Shown here piece by piece: positions 16,416 to 24,409 of a stretch of 64,000 nt of DNA. Position 1 is the stretch's first letter, and each line of letters opens with the position of its first letter. The position numbers and the translations under genes were made by a program. The notes below the pieces were generated by a model. The model was not told the DNA's origin. It worked only from the letters and a program-made list of their open reading frames with translations, and made no database searches. The stretch is taken from contig NZ_KE383972.1 in the NCBI RefSeq assembly GCF_000423045.1, positions 391,670 through 455,669 on the forward strand. Reading direction: 5' to 3'. This DNA is from Christiangramia portivictoriae DSM 23547. GTDB lineage: Bacteria; Bacteroidota; Bacteroidia; Flavobacteriales; Flavobacteriaceae.

Positions 16416-17461
16416 TCTATTAAAATTCTCTGCGCAGAAAATCCAGGACCAAAACTTAGCATCAAACCCTGTTCTCCTTTCGCAATATCTTTGTTCAAAA
16501 ATCTTTCGAGAACGTACAGCACTGTTGCGCTGCTCATATTTCCGAATAATTTAAGTACTTCACGGGTATCATTAATATTCTTACCTAAGTTACCAAAAAG
16601 TTCAGAAACAGTCTGCACTATTTTCTTACCTCCTGGATGAAATATCAAATGTTCCACCTTTTCTATGGAAGAGCCATGTTTGTCCAAAAATGGATGAATG
16701 ATCTGGGGGAAATGCTGAGAGATCGTTTCAGGCACTGCCGGATCAAGAATCATTTGCAAACCTTCGTTTTTAAGATCGAAACCCATCATTCGTGTGGCAT
16801 CGTAAAAATGGTACATTTCCTCACCAATGATCCTTGGAGACTGCAGGCCTTCTTCCGAAGATAATAAAACACAAGCGGCACCATCTCCAAAAATGGCGGC
16901 GCTAACCATATTTGCCATGCTTAAATCTGTAAGCTGAAAGGTTGCAGTTGGACTTTCAACTGCGATCACAGCCGCACGTTTCCCGGGATTGGATTTTAAG
17001 AATTGATGAGCGTAAATCATTCCAGAGATACCCGCAGCACAACCCATTTCTGTAACCGGCAAACGTGTTATATCCTGTTTTAAGTCTAACTCGTTGATCA
17101 GGTAAGCATCCAGTGAAGGAATCATGATGCCGGTACAACTTACAGTAATAATGAAATCTATACTTCGAGGATCCCAGTTTGCAGCGACCAGTGACTTTTG
17201 CAGGACCTGGCTACCCAACTTCTTTACCTCTCTTACATAAATATTATTCTTGTCTTCAAAAGAGGTGGCAGTAAAAACTTCTTCAGGATCCATGATAGAA
17301 TAACGCCTGTCCACCGCTGCGCCTTCAAAAATCTTTACGACTTTTCTTCGAAATCTCTCATCCTGCTCCCCAAGCCAATCATTTACCAGGGGAATAATAT
17401 CGCAGGTTTCCCGTGAATATTCAGGTAGTTGCTTCTCTACGTTAACTATATGTACGCTCAT
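16409..17461 (-). CDS. Type III polyketide synthase (chalcone/stilbene synthase family)
   Basis: This 350-residue protein carries the full type III PKS triad: Cys141 (EMGCAAG), His275 (FHPGG) and Asn308 (FGNMSSAT), with the C-terminal S-F-G-P-G loop at 337-341. Members condense an acyl starter with several malonyl units and cyclise the product to resorcinols, phloroglucinols or pyrones. The cluster ACP, KS, DH and ER suggest the starter is an acyl chain made in situ, as in the ars and srs alkylresorcinol operons of Azotobacter and Streptomyces. Chain length and cyclisation mode cannot be read from the sequence. Confidence 0.93.
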   Translation of the reverse strand: MSVHIVNVEKQLPEYSRETCDIIPLVNDWLGEQDERFRRKVVKIFEGAAVDRRYSIMDPEEVFTATSFEDKNNIYVREVKKLGSQVLQKSLVAANWDPRSIDFIITVSCTGIMIPSLDAYLINELDLKQDITRLPVTEMGCAAGISGMIYAHQFLKSNPGKRAAVIAVESPTATFQLTDLSMANMVSAAIFGDGAACVLLSSEEGLQSPRIIGEEMYHFYDATRMMGFDLKNEGLQMILDPAVPETISQHFPQIIHPFLDKHGSSIEKVEHLIFHPGGKKIVQTVSELFGNLGKNINDTREVLKLFGNMSSATVLYVLERFLNKDIAKGEQGLMLSFGPGFSAQRILIEW

Positions 17462-17463
17462 AA

Positions 17464-18171
17464 TTATTTTTTAATGATCCATAAATAACGAAATGCCCAT
17501 TTCCACTGGATTGAATAGGTGTCAACATTGATAGTATTCATATATTTATGAATATCATGTCGTTTAAAACCTCTTAAAATTGAGATTAGACCATCTTTTC
17601 GGGCGATTTCATTTTGCACAAAGACTGCACAGAAAAGTTTAAACAACCTGTAGGCTAATGCGGAACGTTGCAGATCGTTGATAATCACAGCAATATTAGA
17701 TTGGTCATAAAACTGATGCAATATTTCAGGAATTTGAGAATCCTTAAAGTGATGTAATGTAAGGGTACACATTAGCACATCAAACTGAGAGTTTCGAAAT
17801 TCTGCACTAAAGATGTTTTGAGTTAGAAATTCCAGTTCAGGATAATCCTGAGACAAATTGCAGGCAATTTTTATGGCGTGAGCATTTGCATCTACTCCCG
17901 TGAGCTTGAGTTTCAAGTTTTCCCTTCTGCCCCATTCAGCAATCTTCCGTAGCATCGCTCCATTTCCACAACCAACATCAACAATGGAGATTTCCCTGGT
18001 TGGATCGAGATCTAACTTTTTAAGACCATCAATACTAATTTGATTGCCACCAAGCAAAGAATTGACCCGTTCAAGATCATCCAGAGTAACTCTTAATTCT
18101 TCGCCTCTAAAGTCAAAATCGTCCATGATCTCTGGTTCCAAAGATCTTTTTGTGGTGTCTATTTTATACAT
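17464..18171 (-). CDS. Class I SAM-dependent methyltransferase
   Basis: This 235-residue methyltransferase has motif I 'VDVGCGNGAML', a post-I acidic residue in 'LTGVDANAHAI' and the motif-IV-like 'DVLMCTLTLHHF'. The C-terminal part has an unusual basic, partly hydrophobic region (about 180-235) that may contact membrane or lipid substrate. ATG 18171 is preferred, because an upstream extension to 18252 would overlap the FAD gene by 89 bases, whereas this start overlaps by 8. Its likely role is O- or C-methylation of the type III PKS product. Confidence 0.85.
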   Translation of the reverse strand: MYKIDTTKRSLEPEIMDDFDFRGEELRVTLDDLERVNSLLGGNQISIDGLKKLDLDPTREISIVDVGCGNGAMLRKIAEWGRRENLKLKLTGVDANAHAIKIACNLSQDYPELEFLTQNIFSAEFRNSQFDVLMCTLTLHHFKDSQIPEILHQFYDQSNIAVIINDLQRSALAYRLFKLFCAVFVQNEIARKDGLISILRGFKRHDIHKYMNTINVDTYSIQWKWAFRYLWIIKK

Positions 18172-19288
18172 GCATTTCCTTTCCGTGGGTTTTTTTGATG
18201 ATCTTTGGAAGCAATCCTGGTACGCGTTGAAGAATGCCTTGAGTGATATCACTCATCCTTTCGTGCAATAGTACCTTCTGAAGAATTCTGCCAGTACGCA
18301 TCCTCGAGCTAAAATTTTGTTTCCACGATTTAATATAGGTAGAAGCTATATTTGTACGATATCCAGGGTTTAATTCAAATTTCAGAAGAGCTTCAGAAAC
18401 CAGCTTCGCGCTACGTATGGCCATCGCCATACCATTTCCAGATAAAGGATGGACAAGACCTGCAGCGTCGCCAATCATAAGAATGTGATCTTCAACCTGA
18501 GTTTTACTGTCAAAAGAAATTTGGGCAATGCTCAGAGGTTTTTCAAATTCCAGCGTGGAGTTCCTGAAAAAATCGTTTAAATATGGATTTTCAGAAAGCA
18601 CCTTATGCTCAAAATCCTTAATCTTACCATGCTTTTGAAAAGATTCATAGGTAGCAAGATAACAGACGTTCACAGTACCAAGATCGGTTTTTGAAAGTCC
18701 GCAGTATCCTCCATTAAAATTGTGTAGAGCGACCAGATCGTCAGGAAATCTTTGATGATCATAATGCGCTTTGACAGCTATCCAGGCTGACCTCTTGTTG
18801 ATAAATCCTCGATCAAGGTTCTTATCCAGATTGGAACGTTTACCATACGCACCAATAACAAAATTCGCTTTTAGACTATGGCCGTTTTTACAGTTTACTA
18901 AGAATTCATCATTTTGAAAATTGCAGTTTTCCGCTGTAGTATGCATAAACTTACCGCCTGCTTTCAGGAATTGCTGAAAGAAGAGATGATCCAATGTGTA
19001 ACGGCTAATACCCAACCCACCTAGCTCCAACGTGCATTCCAGTAAGTTTCCCTTAGCGGTACTAAATTCCAACCTGGAAAGTTCTGGTACATGAGTATTC
19101 TGCAAGTCTACTCCCAGAAAATTTAAATACGGTTTTACTTCGTTGGATAAATATTCTCCGCAGACCCTATGTCTGGGATATGAATCTTTTTCAATCAGGC
19201 ACACAGTAGCTCCAGATTTTAATAGATGAATACCTGCCACCAAACCAGCAAGCCCTCCACCCAAAATAACTACATCTGCTGAATTCAT
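18164..19288 (-). CDS. FAD-dependent oxidoreductase, geranylgeranyl-reductase-like
   Basis: This 374-residue flavoprotein has the dinucleotide motif GGGLAG (10-15), the PRHRVCGEYLS motif (38-48) of the geranylgeranyl reductase/CbrA-like branch, and the second FAD motif 'GDAAGLVHPLSGNGMAMAI'. Members reduce or hydroxylate lipid-like substrates. ATG 19288 (MNSADVVILGG) is preferred because the longer frame begins within the T run of the upstream terminator. As first gene of the operon it may hydroxylate the aromatic ring or reduce a side chain. Which of the two is unknown. Confidence 0.88.
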   Translation of the reverse strand: MNSADVVILGGGLAGLVAGIHLLKSGATVCLIEKDSYPRHRVCGEYLSNEVKPYLNFLGVDLQNTHVPELSRLEFSTAKGNLLECTLELGGLGISRYTLDHLFFQQFLKAGGKFMHTTAENCNFQNDEFLVNCKNGHSLKANFVIGAYGKRSNLDKNLDRGFINKRSAWIAVKAHYDHQRFPDDLVALHNFNGGYCGLSKTDLGTVNVCYLATYESFQKHGKIKDFEHKVLSENPYLNDFFRNSTLEFEKPLSIAQISFDSKTQVEDHILMIGDAAGLVHPLSGNGMAMAIRSAKLVSEALLKFELNPGYRTNIASTYIKSWKQNFSSRMRTGRILQKVLLHERMSDITQGILQRVPGLLPKIIKKTHGKEMHV

Positions 19289-19312
19289 ACATTGAATGTA
19301 AGTAATAAACAT

Positions 19313-19337
19313 AAAAAATCCCGGTTAATACCGGGAT
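19313..19337 (-). terminator. Intrinsic terminator after the OmpA lipoprotein gene
   Basis: Read on the minus strand, ATCCCGG pairs with CCGGGAT around a TATTAA loop and is followed by six T. It separates the OmpA/lipocalin operon from the polyketide cluster, whose first start codon lies only about 25 bases further on. Confidence 0.85.
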
Positions 19338-19364
19338 CTTTCAAATTATATTTAATGTGGTGTA

Positions 19365-20069
19365 TTAATTACCATTTTGTTGCTCTGCCTGTTCTTTAGC
19401 CTTCTCCTTTAATTCTTCATTTGCAACTATGGCAAGTTCTACCCTTCTGTTCTTCGCTCTGCCTTCTGCGGTAGAGTTATCATATTTTGGCTGGGTTTCA
19501 CCATACCATTTGGTTGTAAACCTGCCTTTTTCAATACCATTATCAACAAGGTAGCCTGTTACTGCCTGTGCTCTGTTCTTTGATAAAGTTAAATTGTAGC
19601 TATCGCTTCCCGTATTATCGGTATGACCTTCTACTAAAACATTGGTTTGAGGATATTCTTTGAAAATTCCTACCAGTTTGTTTAAAGTTTCCTGTGATTT
19701 AGCGTTGATCGCATACTTTTCGGTATCAAAATAAACACCACTATTTTCATCAAAAGTAACGTTGATACCTTCTCCAACTCTTTCTACTTCAGCTCCAGGA
19801 ATTTCGTTCTCGATCTTCTTGGCCTGTTCGTCCATTCTGTTACCAATAATGGCTCCGGCTGCACCACCAACAACACCACCAATAATAGATCCAAGAGCGG
19901 TATTTCCATCACCGGTATTATTACCAATAACACCACCAATTACCGCACCTCCCGCAGTACCTATTACGGCACCTTTTTGTTTATTGTTAGCGTTCTGCAC
20001 TGCATCACATCCAAATAAAAGTGTGGATGCGAAAAGTATTACGAACATTCTATTAATTACTGTTTTCAT
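19365..20069 (-). CDS. OmpA-family lipoprotein with glycine-zipper segment
   Basis: This 234-residue protein has a lipobox LFGC (Cys21) and a glycine-zipper-like region (about 33-78, repeats of 'GGVIGNNTG' and 'GGVVGGAAGAIIG' type). It also has a C-terminal OmpA-like peptidoglycan-binding domain with 'VEGHTDNTG' and 'NRRVELAI'. It is likely anchored in the outer membrane and bound to peptidoglycan (Pal-like). A charged tail (KEKAKEQAEQQ) follows. It lies 13 bases downstream of the lipocalin-like gene and is probably co-transcribed. Confidence 0.9.
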   Translation of the reverse strand: MKTVINRMFVILFASTLLFGCDAVQNANNKQKGAVIGTAGGAVIGGVIGNNTGDGNTALGSIIGGVVGGAAGAIIGNRMDEQAKKIENEIPGAEVERVGEGINVTFDENSGVYFDTEKYAINAKSQETLNKLVGIFKEYPQTNVLVEGHTDNTGSDSYNLTLSKNRAQAVTGYLVDNGIEKGRFTTKWYGETQPKYDNSTAEGRAKNRRVELAIVANEELKEKAKEQAEQQNGN

Positions 20070-20082
20070 AGCTTCTGTATAA

Positions 20083-20565
20083 TTATAGTTTAGTAAAATT
20101 CATATTAATTGTAAACGGTGAGCCGTCAAGACTTACTGTTTGTGACCAGGTCATATTATTATCAGTTAAACTCTGTAAATTCAGTCTGAATCCTTCATTT
20201 CCTGTTGTAGATTTGTAATTTTCATTAGTAGGCTTCAAAAGAAAATCATAGATACCCTCAGGAGTGTTATCTTCATCTATAGACCATATAAAATAATTCG
20301 CCTCACCATCACAACCTGTTCCTGAAACAGTATAGGTACCACGATTATTATTGGATACAAAATCCCAGGTACTATTTTCAAAACAGGAAGCCTGTGCTTC
20401 ATTAAATAAGGTCACATTAAACTGTCCTGGATTATTAGGATAGGTAACACTTGTCAATGTCCATTCACCGTCAAAAGTTTTTCTGGCTTCTTTCGCAACT
20501 TTGCTGGTTCCACCACAAGATGCTAGCAGTACCACTGCTGTAAGTAAAATAAATATCTTTTTCAT
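20083..20565 (-). CDS. Lipocalin-like lipoprotein
   Basis: This 160-residue protein has a lipoprotein signal (LASC, Cys17) followed by a beta-rich domain with a 'GEWTLTSVTYP' start and 'FENSTWDFVSNNNRGTY', typical of Bacteroidota lipocalin-like (DUF4923/Lipocalin_4-type) proteins. Two Cys (in 'EAQASCFENS' and 'VSGTGCDGE') may form a disulfide. The ligand is unknown. It probably forms an operon with the OmpA lipoprotein. Confidence 0.8.
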   Translation of the reverse strand: MKKIFILLTAVVLLASCGGTSKVAKEARKTFDGEWTLTSVTYPNNPGQFNVTLFNEAQASCFENSTWDFVSNNNRGTYTVSGTGCDGEANYFIWSIDEDNTPEGIYDFLLKPTNENYKSTTGNEGFRLNLQSLTDNNMTWSQTVSLDGSPFTINMNFTKL

Positions 20566-20647
20566 GTAGAATTTGAATTAAATTTAAAAATCCAATGCGA
20601 CAGAAAATAGTTCCAGAGCACATTGGATTTAAAATGTTATTGTTCGA

Positions 20648-20809
20648 TTATCTTCTGAATAAACGACTTAGTAAAGAAATTACTAACAGTACAAGGAAGA
20701 TATAGAAAATGATCTTCGCGATATCCGCTGCGCCGTCTGCAATTCCTCCAAAACCGAAGATTGCGGCCACGATAGCAATAATCAGAAAAATGACGATTAA
20801 ACGTACCAT
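20648..20809 (-). CDS. DUF1328 (YtjA-like) small membrane protein
   Basis: A 53-residue frame starting [14 protein letters not shown] and ending in a basic tail (SRLFRR). It has two hydrophobic helices and the '[20 protein letters not shown]' segment that defines the DUF1328/UPF0391 family. It accounts for the otherwise empty 374-base gap 20566-20939. A TTG/TAnnTTTG-like pair lies upstream at 20838-20870. The function is unknown; the family is often induced by envelope or osmotic stress. Confidence 0.92.
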   Translation of the reverse strand: MVRLIVIFLIIAIVAAIFGFGGIADGAADIAKIIFYIFLVLLVISLLSRLFRR

Positions 20810-20837
20810 AATGTATAGATTTATTGATTAGTTGAAT

Positions 20838-20870
20838 CTAAATTACAGCAGTAGTAAAGCGTCAACAAAA
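20838..20870 (-). promoter_or_regulatory. Candidate Bacteroidota promoter for the DUF1328 gene
   Basis: On the minus strand TTTTGTTG (20863-20870) and TAATTTAG (20838-20845) fit the -33/-7 elements with a 17-base spacer, about 29 bases upstream of the ATG. The -7 box matches six of eight positions. Confidence 0.4.
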
Positions 20871-20939
20871 GATTATTAATTATTTAACAGAGAATGTGTT
20901 AAGTATTCTTAATTATCTCAATCTAATGGTAAAAGACTG

Positions 20940-22946
20940 CTAATAATTCAATAACTCCTGCAACTTCAGTTTGAATCTTTCCTTCGGAAGATATTGGTTT
21001 TCCAACGCTTTTGCGAATGGGATCGGTGTTTCCAAAGAGCCAACTCTGCAAACCGGTGCGTCGAGTCTCTCGAAACAATTTTCAGAAATTAAAGCTGCAA
21101 TTTCTGAAGCAAAACTATTAACCAAAGAGTCTTCTGTAAGGACAATCGCCTTTCCTGTTTTTGAAACAGACTTATAAATGGCTTCCTCATCGAGTGGTTG
21201 TAAACTTCGAAGATCTATTAGGTCTGCATCAACTATACCCAATTCATCCAGAATTTCCAAGGCCCAGTGTACACCAGCACCATAAGTTACGATACTTACC
21301 TGATGGCCCTCCCGAACTAAGGAAGCTTTTCCAAATTCCAGGGTGTAATATCCTTGTGGGACTTCCTGCCTGATACTTCTGTACAATGCTTTATGTTCAA
21401 AAAATAGAATTGGATTAGGATCGTTAAAGGCTGTATTCAACAAACCTTTCGCATCGGCTGGAAAAGCTGGGTAAATTACTTTTAGACCAGGAATCTTTGT
21501 GAACCAGGCTTCGTTGGTCTGACTATGAAATGGGCCGGCACCCACACTTCCACCACAGGGCATTCGAATCACCACATCGGCATTCTGGTTCCAGCGATAA
21601 TTTACTTTTGCCAGGTAGTTCACAATGGGATTAAATCCTGAACTTACAAAATCACTAAACTGCATTTCTACCATTGCTTTTATGCCCTTAATAGACAATC
21701 CCATGGCTGTGCCAACTATAGCCGACTCACATATTGGTGTATTACGTACTCTCTCCTTGCCAAATTTGTTCAGTAAACCTTCGGTTATCTTAAAAACACC
21801 TCCATAATCTGCTATGTCCTGTCCCATCAATACAAGTTCGAGATGCTTCTCCATCGATTCGGAAACAGCTTCAGCGATAGCGTCAATAAATCGAATTTCT
21901 GAAGTCTTGGAGTCCGGTAAAACTTCTTCATAAGTATACTTAGCAAAGACGTCGTTCAGTTCGGTTTCGATATCTGCGGAAATCATAGCTTCAGAATTGG
22001 CAATCTCCAGATGTTCGTTGATCTCATCCAATATTGTTGCTTTTATTTCTGAAATTTTATCTGCTGAAATGACCTCATGTTCCAGAAGATAGCTTTCAAA
22101 ATTAATTACAGGGTCCTTTTCCTTCCATGCATTCATTAATTCCTTGGGAACGTATTTGGTGCCACTAGCCTCCTCATGTCCCCGCATTCTAAAAGTTTTA
22201 AATTCTATCAGGACAGGCCTTGGTTCTTTGCGCATACTCTCAGCAATTGCCGAAATTTTTTCGAAAACCTCCATTACATTGTTACCATCTATGATATGTG
22301 ACTCCATACCATAACCAGCCCCGCGATCGGCCAGATCTTTGCATCTGTATTGCTCGGTTGTTGGAGTGGAAAGCCCGTAACCGTTGTTTTCAATGCAGAA
22401 TAATACCGGAAGATCCCATACAGAAGCGATATTCAATGCTTCATGAAAATCACCTTCGCTGGTACCACCCTCACCGGTAAAAACTGTGGTAACAGCTCCT
22501 TCTTTATGAAGCTTGCTTGCCAGCGCAATACCATCGGCAACTCCAAGCTGAGGTCCAAGATGAGAGATCATTCCAATAATTTTGTACTCCTGCGTTCCAA
22601 AATGAAAGCTTCGGTCTCTACCCCTGGTGAAACCAGAAGCTTTTCCCTGCCATTGGGCAAAAAGTCGATGCAATGGAATGTCCCGGCTGGTAAAGACGCC
22701 GAGATTTCTATGCATAGGCAAGATATACTCATGCCGATGCAAAGCTTTGGTTACTCCTACCGAGATAGCCTCCTGCCCTATCCCACTAAACCATTTACTA
22801 ATTTTACCCTGGCGAAGTAAGATCAGCATTTTTTCTTCGATCATTCTTGGCTTGAGAATGGCGGTATACAGATCTAAAAGAATCTCAGGATCCAGGTTAC
22901 TATGGTTGTTTTTGATAATGGTTTGTGTGATATCTACAGAAGACAT
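20940..22946 (-). CDS. Branched-chain 2-oxoacid dehydrogenase E1, fused alpha and beta subunits
   Basis: This 668-residue protein has an E1-alpha module (residues 1-330) with the thiamine diphosphate motif 'GEGGTSEGDFHEALN' through 'NNGYGLST', and an E1-beta module (about 345-668) with 'MGQDIADYGGVF', 'CESAIVGTAMG' and the C-terminal 'LRSLQPLDEEAI'. Two polypeptides in most bacteria are one here, a fusion typical of Bacteroidota. It decarboxylates branched-chain 2-oxo acids to feed the E2/E3 complex and gives primers for iso-fatty acids. It is divergent from the 2OG oxygenase. Confidence 0.92.
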   Translation of the reverse strand: MSSVDITQTIIKNNHSNLDPEILLDLYTAILKPRMIEEKMLILLRQGKISKWFSGIGQEAISVGVTKALHRHEYILPMHRNLGVFTSRDIPLHRLFAQWQGKASGFTRGRDRSFHFGTQEYKIIGMISHLGPQLGVADGIALASKLHKEGAVTTVFTGEGGTSEGDFHEALNIASVWDLPVLFCIENNGYGLSTPTTEQYRCKDLADRGAGYGMESHIIDGNNVMEVFEKISAIAESMRKEPRPVLIEFKTFRMRGHEEASGTKYVPKELMNAWKEKDPVINFESYLLEHEVISADKISEIKATILDEINEHLEIANSEAMISADIETELNDVFAKYTYEEVLPDSKTSEIRFIDAIAEAVSESMEKHLELVLMGQDIADYGGVFKITEGLLNKFGKERVRNTPICESAIVGTAMGLSIKGIKAMVEMQFSDFVSSGFNPIVNYLAKVNYRWNQNADVVIRMPCGGSVGAGPFHSQTNEAWFTKIPGLKVIYPAFPADAKGLLNTAFNDPNPILFFEHKALYRSIRQEVPQGYYTLEFGKASLVREGHQVSIVTYGAGVHWALEILDELGIVDADLIDLRSLQPLDEEAIYKSVSKTGKAIVLTEDSLVNSFASEIAALISENCFERLDAPVCRVGSLETPIPFAKALENQYLPKERFKLKLQELLNY

Positions 22947-23029
22947 AAATTATAGATTTGTTTGATAAATGTAAGTAAAATTATAAAGCTGTATAAAGCC
23001 TTTGAATCTATGGTTTGCTTAATTTTACT

Positions 23030-23037
23030 TAACTTTG
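23030..23037 (+). promoter_or_regulatory. Candidate -7 element upstream of the 2OG oxygenase gene
   Basis: TAACTTTG matches the Bacteroidota -7 consensus TAnnTTTG exactly, 29 bases before the ATG at 23067. A TTTG at 23001-23004 is the nearest possible -33 element, with a longer than usual spacer (25 bases). Confidence 0.45.
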
Positions 23038-23066
23038 TTTGTTACCTAAAATTTTAAAAGCGCTTT

Positions 23067-24023
23067 ATGGCAATGAATAATATTCCCAGTGTAGATCTAG
23101 CCGATTTTCTTTCGGAAGATCCTAAAAGAAAAGAGAAGTTTGTTAATGAGATCGGTAAGGCTTATGAGGAAATAGGTTTTGTAGCTCTTAAAAATCATTT
23201 TTTGAGTGATGATCTGGTTGACAATCTATATAAGGAAGTAAAAGACTTTTTTGATCTGCCGGTTGAAACTAAAAAGAATTACGAGATCGAAGGCCTGGCT
23301 GGGCAAAGAGGTTATATATCCTTCGGAAAAGAACATGCTAAAGGTAAAAAAGAAGGAGATCTTAAAGAATTCTGGCATTTTGGACAGGAACCTTCAGAAG
23401 ATGCCAATCTTTCTGAAGACTATCCTGAAAACGTACAGGTTCAGGAATTACCAGATTTTAATAAAATCGGGATGGAAGCATATAGAAACCTGGAAAAAAC
23501 CGGTATCTATGTGCTCCGCGCCCTTGCTTTATACATTGGATTAGAGGAGCATTATTTCGATCACTGGGCAAGTAATGGAAATAGTATTTTAAGACCTATT
23601 CACTACCCACCTATTACCGAAGAACCGAAAGGAGCTGTAAGAGCCGGGGCCCATGGTGACATTAATTTGATCACGCTGTTGATGGGGGCCTCTACGGGAG
23701 GTTTACAAGTACTTCGGAAAGATGGCGAATGGATCGATGCTATTCCAAAAGAAGATGAGCTGGTTATTAATGTAGGAGACATGCTGGAAAGACATACCAA
23801 TAATAAACTGCGTTCCACCATTCACCGCGTAACGAACCCGCCAAAGGAACAATGGGGCAAACCAAGATACTCCATTCCTTTCTTTATGCATCCCCGTAGT
23901 GACATGAGGCTTGATTGTCTTGAAGAGTGTATCGACGAGGACAATCCGAAGCAATATGAAGATATTACCGCTGGAGAATTTTTACATCAGCGTCTTGTGG
24001 AAATAGGTCTCATCAAAAAATAG
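23067..24023 (+). CDS. 2-oxoglutarate/Fe(II)-dependent oxygenase, isopenicillin-N-synthase-like
   Basis: This 318-residue protein has the DIOX_N-like N-terminal module (IPSVDLADF... EIGFVALKNH) and the double-stranded beta-helix core. The iron ligands are His196 and Asp198 (AHGDIN) and His253 (TIHRV), with Arg267-x-Ser269 (RYS) for 2-oxoglutarate. The whole signature set is intact. The substrate is unknown; bacterial members act on amino acids, small molecules or antibiotics. It is 2 bases from the SUI1 gene and probably co-transcribed. Confidence 0.88.
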   Translation: MAMNNIPSVDLADFLSEDPKRKEKFVNEIGKAYEEIGFVALKNHFLSDDLVDNLYKEVKDFFDLPVETKKNYEIEGLAGQRGYISFGKEHAKGKKEGDLKEFWHFGQEPSEDANLSEDYPENVQVQELPDFNKIGMEAYRNLEKTGIYVLRALALYIGLEEHYFDHWASNGNSILRPIHYPPITEEPKGAVRAGAHGDINLITLLMGASTGGLQVLRKDGEWIDAIPKEDELVINVGDMLERHTNNKLRSTIHRVTNPPKEQWGKPRYSIPFFMHPRSDMRLDCLEECIDEDNPKQYEDITAGEFLHQRLVEIGLIKK

Positions 24024-24025
24024 TT

Positions 24026-24382
24026 ATGGCGAAAAAGAAATTAGGTCTGGAAGATCTGGGAGGTTTCGTTTTTTCGACTAATGATGAATTTGATGAATCA
24101 TCATATACCAATGATGATTCGCAGGAAGATATTTCTCCTGAAGATCAGCAACTGGAAGCACACTTCAGCAATAAAGGAAGAGGAGGCAAAACCGTTACGA
24201 TCATTAAAAACTTCCAAGGTCCCGATGAAGAACTGATCAAGCTTGGAAAATTGTTGAAGAAGAAATGTGGTGTTGGAGGAAGCACCAAGGATGGCGAGAT
24301 AATTATCCAGGGTGACGATCGTGAGAAAATAATGCAGATCCTGGAAAAGCAAGGATATCAGGTTAAACGTGTTGGAGGTTAA
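24026..24382 (+). CDS. SUI1/eIF1-like translation factor (YciH family)
   Basis: This 118-residue protein has a variable acidic N-terminus (residues 10-45) and a SUI1 domain (about 53-118) with 'KTVTIIKNFQG' and 'KKCGVGGSTKDGEIIIQGD', the hallmark of YciH/eIF1 proteins. These affect start-site fidelity. It follows the oxygenase by 2 bases, and its stop codon lies inside the loop of a strong terminator hairpin. Confidence 0.9.
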   Translation: MAKKKLGLEDLGGFVFSTNDEFDESSYTNDDSQEDISPEDQQLEAHFSNKGRGGKTVTIIKNFQGPDEELIKLGKLLKKKCGVGGSTKDGEIIIQGDDREKIMQILEKQGYQVKRVGG

Positions 24383-24398
24383 TTCCAGCACGTTTTTT
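24366..24398 (+). terminator. Intrinsic terminator straddling the SUI1 stop codon
   Basis: AACGTGTTGGA (24366-24376) pairs with TCCAGCACGTT (24384-24394) with one G-U pair and a 7-base loop that contains the TAA stop, followed by a T run to 24398. It probably ends the oxygenase-SUI1 transcript, leaving DUF1835 to a separate start or to read-through. Confidence 0.75.
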
Positions 24399-24409
24399 AT
24401 ATCTTAAAT

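Larger units (their letters stand above)
13090..19288 (-). other. Type III PKS / dedicated acyl-ACP biosynthetic gene cluster (8 genes)
   Basis: Eight genes on the minus strand run, in transcription order, FAD oxidoreductase, methyltransferase, type III PKS, enoyl-reductase-like SDR, FabZ-like dehydratase, FabF-like ketosynthase, ACP, PPTase. All junctions are between an 8-base overlap and a 10-base gap, so this is one operon. It starts just after the OmpA terminator (19313-19337). The set suggests a dedicated ACP-based chain builder that feeds the type III PKS, with two tailoring enzymes. Confidence 0.7.
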
